DNA of 11,684 nt, taken from assembly GCA_938039305.1 (NCBI GenBank), contig CALHUZ010000080.1, positions 1 to 11,684 of the forward strand, written 5' to 3'. The notes under the pieces are model-generated. The model saw nothing but the letters and a program-made list of their open reading frames with translations, was not told where the DNA came from and made no database searches. The position numbers and the translations under genes are program-made. Position 1 is the first letter of the stretch. Each line of letters starts with the position of its first letter. Below, piece after piece: positions 6,936-11,684 of the stretch. The stretch comes from an uncultured Saprospiraceae bacterium. GTDB lineage: Bacteria > Bacteroidota > Bacteroidia > Chitinophagales > Saprospiraceae.

Positions 6936-7919
6936 ATGATGATGAAAATTGCAAAGGTCCTTGGCGGCCTTTTGGTATTATTAATAGGTGGGTTCTTTAT
7001 AGGCCCCAAACCAACTTTCAAAAAGGTAGACAACCTGCCTTCAACAAAGACATATGACATCTCTACTTTGGACAGCGAACTGGCGAACCAAGAAAATGCC
7101 GTTCAGTATCTCAAAGAGGATAACGAATCGAGAATCGTATGGGCTGATAGTAGTGGTACAAAGACGGAGTATAGCATCGTATATCTTCATGGATTCTCAG
7201 CGAGTCAGGGAGAAGGTTATCCCGTGCACGTTAATCTCGCTGATAGCCTCAATGCTAACTTGTATCTGCCTAGACTTCCAGAACATGGAGTTCATCACAA
7301 AGATGCAATGAAAAACCTCACACCGGGCTCACTTATCAATGCTGCAAAAGATGCCATAGCGATAGGAAAAACGATCGGAGAAAAAGTAATCCTCGTAGGT
7401 TGCTCAACTGGAGGCACACTTGCTATATATCTGGCAGCAGCGGACCCTTCTTTAGAAGCCTTGGTTCTTCTGTCACCTAATATCGAAGTAAACATAGCCG
7501 GCACTTCTTTGCTCACAGGCCCTTGGGGAGAAGACTTAGCATACAATCTTGTAGGTGAACACAGACTACTTGATAGCACCGTGAACTATGAACCTTACTG
7601 GTCTCAGCAGTATCATACTAATGGCCTTATCGCTATGCAAGGGTTACTGGATATGACTATGACTTCAGATATTTATAAAGGAATAAAGACCCCGACTTAC
7701 TGTGGCTACTTTTATAAAAACGAAGATGTTCAAGATCCTGTCGTTTCTGTAGCCGCTATGAAAGAGTTTCTATCTGAGATGACCTTGCCAAAAGAGCAAT
7801 TAGAAATAAAAGAATTTGAAACTGGAAACCATGTCTTAGGATCTATTTATAAAAATGACGATTGGAAAGATGTGCAGGATGACGTTTTGAAATTTATAAA
7901 TGAGAAGATTATAAAATAA
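6936..7919 (+). CDS. Alpha/beta hydrolase with N-terminal membrane anchor (esterase/lipase-like)
   Basis: This 327-residue protein has the alpha/beta hydrolase fold. IVYLHGFSAS (81-90) is the HG oxyanion strand. GCSTGG (155-160) contains the nucleophile Ser157 in a G-x-S-x-G elbow. DPVV (267-270) offers the probable catalytic Asp267, and GNHVLG (297-302) the catalytic His299. Residues about 4-23 form one hydrophobic segment with no clear cleavage site or lipobox Cys. The enzyme is therefore probably anchored in the inner membrane with its catalytic domain outside the cytoplasm, although a cleaved signal peptide is possible. The overall look is of a carboxylesterase or monoacylglycerol-lipase-like member; the substrate cannot be read. 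Three consecutive ATG codons (6936, 6939, 6942) leave the exact start open. It lies 22 bp after the dehydrogenase gene, with no promoter between, and a hairpin terminator begins 3 bp after its stop codon. Confidence 0.85.
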   Translation: MMMKIAKVLGGLLVLLIGGFFIGPKPTFKKVDNLPSTKTYDISTLDSELANQENAVQYLKEDNESRIVWADSSGTKTEYSIVYLHGFSASQGEGYPVHVNLADSLNANLYLPRLPEHGVHHKDAMKNLTPGSLINAAKDAIAIGKTIGEKVILVGCSTGGTLAIYLAAADPSLEALVLLSPNIEVNIAGTSLLTGPWGEDLAYNLVGEHRLLDSTVNYEPYWSQQYHTNGLIAMQGLLDMTMTSDIYKGIKTPTYCGYFYKNEDVQDPVVSVAAMKEFLSEMTLPKEQLEIKEFETGNHVLGSIYKNDDWKDVQDDVLKFINEKIIK

Positions 7920-7950
7920 AAAACCTCGGCTGAGAAAGCCGAGGTACTTT
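7918..7950. terminator. Bidirectional terminator shared by the hydrolase gene and the ftsQAZ transcript
   Basis: ACCTCGGCT (7923-7931) and AGCCGAGGT (7937-7945) form a perfect 9-bp stem with a 5-nt loop. On the plus strand it is followed by ACTTTT, a modest T tract. On the minus strand it is followed by six T, then A and four T, a strong tract that overlaps the hydrolase stop codon. It therefore looks stronger for transcripts arriving from ftsZ, about 290 nt downstream of the ftsZ stop. Confidence 0.88.
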
Positions 7951-8023
7951 TAATAAACCAATCTCATAAAAAGGAAAAGATTATAATAAAAAGACGAAAT
8001 CCATCATTAGTCCATCCAACTCA

Positions 8024-8054
8024 GACAATTTCTCCACAGTTTAGAGAACTTGTC
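8024..8054. repeat. Stem-loop downstream of ftsZ
   Basis: GACAATTTCTC (8024-8034) and GAGAACTTGTC (8044-8054) pair in 10 of 11 positions around a 9-nt loop. There is no T tract on either side, so it is not an ordinary terminator. It is followed at once by ATTTCGACA, as is the stem-loop in the ftsA-ftsZ spacer. Confidence 0.55.
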
Positions 8055-8063
8055 ATTTCGACA
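8052..8063 (+). repeat. GTCATTTCGACA motif, copy 1
   Basis: This 12-base motif is repeated exactly, in opposite orientation, at 9712-9723. The first three bases are the end of the 8024-8054 stem-loop. The core resembles the TCATTTCGA intergenic repeats that I recall from many Bacteroidota genomes, but a single short match cannot prove membership. Confidence 0.4.
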
Positions 8064-8234
8064 GTAATCCTGATTGAGAATTGAACACGTTTTACTTTCC
8101 GTCTTTTTAATAAACTCCGTCTTACAACGGACTGTCAGTGAGTATATATCTTTATGTTGTAAATATATAAACCTTTCATAATATGTAGGTAGATATATGT
8201 AAATTATTTTTAATATATAAAATAAATAATTCTG

Positions 8235-9692
8235 TTAATCGACGTTCTCATGTAAGAATGAGTTCGATGATTGCTGTAGAGGATTATCGTCATCAGGACT
8301 TATCTCAAATCGAGATAGATCAGCCCTTGCCTTCAATTCCTTGGTATCATCGAGTACAACGTTACGTCTCTTATAAGCAGGCTCGTTCTCCATGTCATTG
8401 ATGGTCTTTGGATTATCTAAACCAAGAGCGAGATTCTTTCTCATATATGTACGACGAGCTTGTTCCATCTTATGATAGTGATGTTTTGTATCATCATTTT
8501 CTATACTATCATTGACAGGTTCTTGATATCTCGGTGCGCTAGAGTATTCTGTATTGTGGTTTAACTCTTGAATCGTGCGTCTTACATCATCTTCTTCAAA
8601 GTCAACTGTATTAGCAGCTGCATGATCATCATCTAATCCAACAACAAAACCATTTTCTTCAGTGAGCATTTTAGATTCATCAAGTGGAATTCTAACTTTC
8701 TCATCGACTATCTTAGTCTCATTAACATGATTAGTCTTGAAGCCCGTAGCTATCAAGGTCACACTTATTTTTTCTCCTAAAGATGCATCATGCCCACTAC
8801 CCCATATGAGGTTAGTACCATATCCAGCTTCTTCCTGAACGTATTCTGTGATCTCACCAATCTCGGTCATGGTGACTTCACTTTTTCCAGAAGTTATATT
8901 AAGCAGTATGTGCTGTGCACCTCTTATATCATTGTCCTCAAGAAGTGGTGATGTCATCGCAAGGCTTATAGCTTTGCGAGCACGGTCTTCACCTTCTGCA
9001 ATTGCATTGCCCATGATAGCAACACCTGAACCTCTCATGACTGTATTGACATCTTCAAAATCAACATTAATACTTCCCCAGACTGTTATAATCTCGGCAA
9101 TGCCTTTAGCAGCCGTAGTCAAGATAGCATCAGCATTAGCAAATGCAGCTGACAATCCTAGGTCGCCATACATTTTGAAAAGTCGATCATTTGATATAAC
9201 TAGATAAGCATCTACATTTTGCTTTAGCTCTTCTAATCCTTCAATAGCATATCTCTGACGTCTCATTCCCTCAAACTTGAAAGGTAACGTCACAATTGCT
9301 ACTGTTAAAATACCCATCTCCTTCGCAGCTTTTGCAACTACAGGAGCGGCTCCAGTACCTGTTCCACCGCCCATGCCGGCAGTGACAAATACCATCTTCG
9401 TCCCATCATTGAGAAAGTCCTTGATATCTTCAACAGATTCAAGACATGCTTGCTTTCCAACTTCTGGCTTTGACCCTGCGCCTCTTCCTTCTGTCAGGTG
9501 TGGACCTAGCTGTATGCACATCTCTATAGGACTATTGTCCAAAGCTTGGATGTCAGTATTGCATATGGCAAAGTCAACACCTTGGATGCCTTCACGATAC
9601 ATATTGCCTACAGCATTTCCGCCGCCGCCACCTACACCAATTACCTTGATGATAGTGCCAGTTCTTTTTTTAAAATCAAATTCTAATGACAT
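8235..9692 (-). CDS. ftsZ: Cell division protein FtsZ
   Basis: FtsZ is the tubulin-like GTPase that forms the cytoplasmic division ring. This 485-residue copy has the glycine-rich N-terminal loop (VGVGGGGGNAVGNM, about 18-31), the tubulin signature GGGTGTG at 108-114, NADAILTTAAKGIAE at 186-200, and the synergy loop NVDFEDV at 209-215. The last supplies the catalytic Asp residues to the neighbouring subunit. The globular part ends near residue 320 (SVTLIATGF). It is followed by a charged, low-complexity linker of about 150 residues and a C-terminal tail ending NSFLHENVD, the likely binding peptide for FtsA and other partners. The linker makes the protein about 100 residues longer than E. coli FtsZ. 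It starts at the ATG at 9692, 136 bp downstream of ftsA, and the spacer is rich in possible RNA structure. No good TAnnTTTG promoter is seen in that spacer, so it is probably transcribed with ftsQ and ftsA. Confidence 0.98.
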   Translation of the reverse strand: MSLEFDFKKRTGTIIKVIGVGGGGGNAVGNMYREGIQGVDFAICNTDIQALDNSPIEMCIQLGPHLTEGRGAGSKPEVGKQACLESVEDIKDFLNDGTKMVFVTAGMGGGTGTGAAPVVAKAAKEMGILTVAIVTLPFKFEGMRRQRYAIEGLEELKQNVDAYLVISNDRLFKMYGDLGLSAAFANADAILTTAAKGIAEIITVWGSINVDFEDVNTVMRGSGVAIMGNAIAEGEDRARKAISLAMTSPLLEDNDIRGAQHILLNITSGKSEVTMTEIGEITEYVQEEAGYGTNLIWGSGHDASLGEKISVTLIATGFKTNHVNETKIVDEKVRIPLDESKMLTEENGFVVGLDDDHAAANTVDFEEDDVRRTIQELNHNTEYSSAPRYQEPVNDSIENDDTKHHYHKMEQARRTYMRKNLALGLDNPKTINDMENEPAYKRRNVVLDDTKELKARADLSRFEISPDDDNPLQQSSNSFLHENVD

Positions 9693-9711
9693 AACTTATC
9701 ATTTTAAGATT

Positions 9712-9723
9712 TGTCGAAATGAC
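9712..9723 (-). repeat. GTCATTTCGACA motif, copy 2
   Basis: On the minus strand this reads GTCATTTCGACA, identical to 8052-8063. It begins at the end of the ftsZ leader stem-loop and ends 19 nt before the ftsZ start codon. Confidence 0.4.
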
Positions 9724-9765
9724 TTTACAATCTAACTATTTGGGATAGTGCACGATTGTAAGTCA
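9720..9765 (-). promoter_or_regulatory. Stem-loop in the ftsZ leader
   Basis: The outer arms are 9720-9732 and 9754-9765 (plus-strand GACTTTACAATC and GATTGTAAGTC plus a flanking T-A pair), which pair over 12 bp with one bulged base. After a 2/4 internal loop, an inner 5-bp stem ACTAT/ATAGT (9735-9739 and 9745-9749) closes a 5-nt loop. In the ftsZ mRNA the structure ends 27 nt before the start codon. There is no T tract after it, so a processing site, stabiliser or binding site is more likely than a terminator. The function is inferred only from position. Confidence 0.55.
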
Positions 9766-9786
9766 ACATTGTTTTCATAATAGTTT

Positions 9787-9823
9787 AAAAAATCGGGGTC
9801 ACTCTTCGTTTGGGAACGAGGAG
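9787..9823 (-). terminator. Weak terminator- or attenuator-like hairpin just after ftsA
   Basis: On the minus strand CTCCTCGTT and AACGAAGAG (9823-9815 and 9810-9802) pair in 8 of 9 positions around CCCA, and six T follow after a 9-nt gap (9792-9787). The gap is too long for a canonical terminator, so partial termination or an incidental hairpin are both possible. It lies in the first 40 nt after the ftsA stop codon. Confidence 0.3.
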
Positions 9824-9828
9824 CAATA

Positions 9829-11148
9829 TTAAAAATCGGTATCTGGGGTGGCCTCAAAAAATTCTTTTGTATAAGTAAATATCTTCTTATACCATCGGTT
9901 AGCACTTAGATCATCGTGTGGTGGCATGTCTTGCCAATCCTCCGGATGATCAAGAGCTTCCTGTACTTCTTGTTTCATTTCTTCATTATTTATTGCATGT
10001 ATGAGTAATCCTATCCCAGTAGCATATATCGGACTTGCTAAAGCCGAAGTATAACCATGAGCCAAGTGTTCTATCGGTTGTCCTTTACGACATGACAATC
10101 CAGTTTCGTATTCTGCAAGCAAGTTGACGTGTTTCAATAAAGAACCACCACCTGTCAACACAAGCCCTGCTATCAATTTCTTTTCAAATCCTGATCTCTT
10201 AATTTCCCAGAAAACATATGAGAATATCTCTTCCATTCTCGCTTGAATGATTCGAGATAGATTCTTCTCAGAAAGCTCTTTATGTTCTCTTCCTTTAAAT
10301 CCAGGAATTGTAATTATTCTATTGTCATATATCTCATCAGCCAAAGCAGAACCGAACTTAACTTTCAGTTTCTCAGCTTGCTCATGCATGACTGTACACC
10401 CCTCTTGTATATCTTTAGTGATGACGTTTCCACCAAATGGAATCACCGCTGTATGTCTGATGATGCCGTCTTTAAAAATTGTAATATCTGTTGTACCACC
10501 TCCAATATCTACAAGTGCAACTCCAGCCATCTTTTCCTCATTAGAAAGAACTGCTGAAGAAGAAGCTATAGGCTCAAGCGTCATATCAATGACATTCAAA
10601 CCACACTTCTCAACACATCTTAGAATATTCTTAGAAGCTGATATCTGACCTGTGATGATATGGAAGTTAGCTTCAAGCCTTACTCCAGACATACCGATCG
10701 GGTCGATAATGTTCTGCTCATCATCTACAGAAAATTCTTGAGGAATCACATGAAGAATCTTATCCCCTGGAGGCAAGACTAATCGATACATGTCATTAAT
10801 CAACTTGTCGACGTCATCTTCTGAAATCTCAGAATTAAGATCACTTCTCACTAAAAGACCTCTATGATGAAGACTTTTGATATGCTGTCCGGCAATACCC
10901 ACATGAATATCATTGAACTTCATGTCGGCATTTCGTTCGGCGATATTTATCGCTTCTTGAATGGCTTTGACTGTTTTGTCAATATTAGATACTACACCAC
11001 GAGATACACCTTCAGACACAACTGTACCTACACCAACGATTTCAATCTTGTCATACTCATTCTTGCGACCAGCGATGGCACAGACTTTCGTTGTCCCTAT
11101 GTCAATAGCGACAATCACATCATTTTTTAAAGTAGCGTCATGATTCAT
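9829..11148 (-). CDS. ftsA: Cell division protein FtsA
   Basis: FtsA is the actin-like ATPase that anchors FtsZ filaments to the inner membrane and helps activate the divisome. The 439-residue protein shows the phosphate-1 loop AIDIGTTKVCA at 14-24, an FtsA-type 1C domain at about 85-165 in place of actin subdomain 1B, the phosphate-2 loop VDIGGGTTDITIF at 213-225, and the adenosine motif LVLTGGGSLLKH at 329-340. The last residues (NRWYKKIFTYTKEFFE, about 417-432) form an amphipathic helix with aromatic and basic residues, the expected membrane-targeting sequence. Its length is slightly above the roughly 420 residues of E. coli FtsA. It begins 10 bp after the ftsQ stop and precedes ftsZ by 136 bp, the usual ftsQ-ftsA-ftsZ order. 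The ATG at 11148 gives a normal N-terminus. Confidence 0.97.
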   Translation of the reverse strand: MNHDATLKNDVIVAIDIGTTKVCAIAGRKNEYDKIEIVGVGTVVSEGVSRGVVSNIDKTVKAIQEAINIAERNADMKFNDIHVGIAGQHIKSLHHRGLLVRSDLNSEISEDDVDKLINDMYRLVLPPGDKILHVIPQEFSVDDEQNIIDPIGMSGVRLEANFHIITGQISASKNILRCVEKCGLNVIDMTLEPIASSSAVLSNEEKMAGVALVDIGGGTTDITIFKDGIIRHTAVIPFGGNVITKDIQEGCTVMHEQAEKLKVKFGSALADEIYDNRIITIPGFKGREHKELSEKNLSRIIQARMEEIFSYVFWEIKRSGFEKKLIAGLVLTGGGSLLKHVNLLAEYETGLSCRKGQPIEHLAHGYTSALASPIYATGIGLLIHAINNEEMKQEVQEALDHPEDWQDMPPHDDLSANRWYKKIFTYTKEFFEATPDTDF

Positions 11149-11158
11149 ATGTCAAATA

Positions 11159-11684
11159 TTATGGGTTATCAGAATTACGTTGAACAACATGGTTATGGTA
11201 AGATATATCTATCTCATCATACTTTTCCCAAGTGTCCGTCATTGCTAATTGCTTATAAAATAACTTGAGATTCTCTAATTTCTTTTCTAATTGATCTAAA
11301 TGGTCAATTACTATTTTATCATCACCGATCTTAGGTATCAATACTATTCTTCCTTCTTTTTCAAAATGCACCTGCTCAATAAGAGCCTTCAAAACCGGAT
11401 CCTTACGGGTCTGCATTATAATCTTGTAAGCCTTCGTGAGTCTTGGTAGTTTAGTTATATCACCATTAGGTTTTAATGGTTCGACATACCCTGTCACCAC
11501 TGGTACTCTTGTTGCTTTCTTATCAACCTTTCTAACGTATGCCCCAGATTGATCGATGTAATACTGATCATTGTGCTGATTCATCACTCTTAAAATAGGT
11601 CTCCTCTGAACGGCTTCCACTACTAAATTTTGATGTGCATCTACAAATACTTCAGCGCTCAAGATGCGCGTATCCGCTCGAAGC
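11159..11684 (-). CDS. ftsQ: Cell division protein FtsQ, C-terminal part (5' end outside window)
   Basis: The frame stays open through the right edge of the window (the extra residues before the TTG at 11662 read LRADTRI), so that TTG is not a real start and the gene is truncated by the window. The visible 174 residues match the beta domain of FtsQ/DivIB proteins: an LSAEVFVDAHQNLVVEAVQRRPILRV segment, a YYIDQSGAYV strand, and a C-terminal GRIVLIPKIGDDKIVIDHLDQLEKKLENLKLFYKQL stretch. FtsQ is a bitopic inner-membrane protein whose periplasmic part links FtsA/FtsZ-side assembly to FtsL/FtsB and septal peptidoglycan synthesis. The membrane segment and POTRA domain should lie beyond the window. 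Its place directly before ftsA supports the call, because the sequence itself is weakly conserved in this family. Confidence 0.88.
   Translation of the reverse strand, partial: LRADTRILSAEVFVDAHQNLVVEAVQRRPILRVMNQHNDQYYIDQSGAYVRKVDKKATRVPVVTGYVEPLKPNGDITKLPRLTKAYKIIMQTRKDPVLKALIEQVHFEKEGRIVLIPKIGDDKIVIDHLDQLEKKLENLKLFYKQLAMTDTWEKYDEIDISYHNHVVQRNSDNP

Larger units (their letters stand above)
7951..8234. other. AT-rich gene-free stretch between the hydrolase terminator and ftsZ
   Basis: No open frame longer than about a dozen codons is credible here on either strand. If the ftsZ transcript ends at the 7918-7950 terminator, this is its 3' untranslated region. It holds a stem-loop (8024-8054), a copy of a 12-mer also found upstream of ftsZ (8052-8063), two direct copies of TCCGTCTT 18 bp apart (8098 and 8116), a small TCCGT/ACGGA hairpin (8116-8131), and a very AT-rich tract from about 8140 to 8234. 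A plus-strand TATCTTTA near 8147 is a weak -7-like box with no gene downstream. Confidence 0.6.

Noticed and set aside
7951..8234. Small protein gene in the ftsZ-hydrolase gap
   Set aside because: All ATG-started frames on both strands stop within about a dozen codons.
9277..9735. 152-codon open frame antisense to ftsZ (also 8848-9207 and 10247-10648)
   Set aside because: These are mirror frames of strongly conserved ftsZ and ftsA codons, with low-complexity translations and no recognisable motif.
11660..11662. TTG at 11662 as the start of ftsQ
   Set aside because: The frame continues open to the window edge and FtsQ needs an upstream membrane segment and POTRA domain; the gene is cut by the window.
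1..11684. A new multi-gene defence, mobile or biosynthetic system
   Set aside because: The recognisable genes are housekeeping or common Bacteroidota families, with even base composition and no repeats, integrase, transposase or toxin-antitoxin pair.

Overview
The window looks like chromosomal DNA from a member of the Bacteroidota, possibly a Saprospiria- or Cytophagia-like lineage; the class is a guess. Four things point there. Several genes are preceded by TAnnTTTG-type -7 elements (exact TATCTTTG at 1845 and 5999). Strong Shine-Dalgarno sequences are absent. FtsZ ends in the NSFLHENVD-like tail I associate with Bacteroidota. The neighbours are families common in that phylum (DUF4199, DUF1761, lipoprotein Ntn-hydrolase). 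Base composition is AT-rich and even, and I see no IS element, phage gene, CRISPR array, tRNA or rRNA.

Layout. Positions 1-708 (+): a possible 3' end of an unidentified gene, then a DUF4199 membrane protein. Positions 797-1840 (-): a lipoprotein isoaspartyl peptidase/asparaginase, divergent from miaA (1870-2796, +), which appears to use an ATT start codon. miaA converges on and overlaps by 6 bp a DUF1761 membrane protein (2791-3291, -). That gene is divergent from a FadD-like acyl-CoA ligase (3396-4949, +), which ends in a clear intrinsic terminator. Positions 5065-7919 (+): a sugar phosphate isomerase/epimerase-like TIM barrel, a 3-hydroxybutyryl-CoA dehydrogenase with its own promoter, and a membrane-anchored alpha/beta hydrolase. 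Positions 8235-11684 (-): the division genes ftsQ (5' end outside the window), ftsA and ftsZ. The hydrolase and the ftsZ transcript converge on one bidirectional terminator at 7918-7950.

Function. ftsQ-ftsA-ftsZ form the end of a dcw-type division cluster: FtsZ makes the ring, FtsA tethers it to the membrane, and FtsQ links it to the periplasmic divisome. The acyl-CoA ligase and hydroxyacyl-CoA dehydrogenase both belong to acyl-CoA metabolism but are not in one operon. The other genes are housekeeping or poorly characterised.

I found no convincing new multi-gene system. The items most worth checking are small: the apparent ATT start of miaA; a strong stem-loop in the ftsA-ftsZ spacer; a hairpin-plus-ATTTCGACA unit that occurs in opposite orientations on both sides of ftsZ; and the long structured 3' region of the ftsZ transcript.
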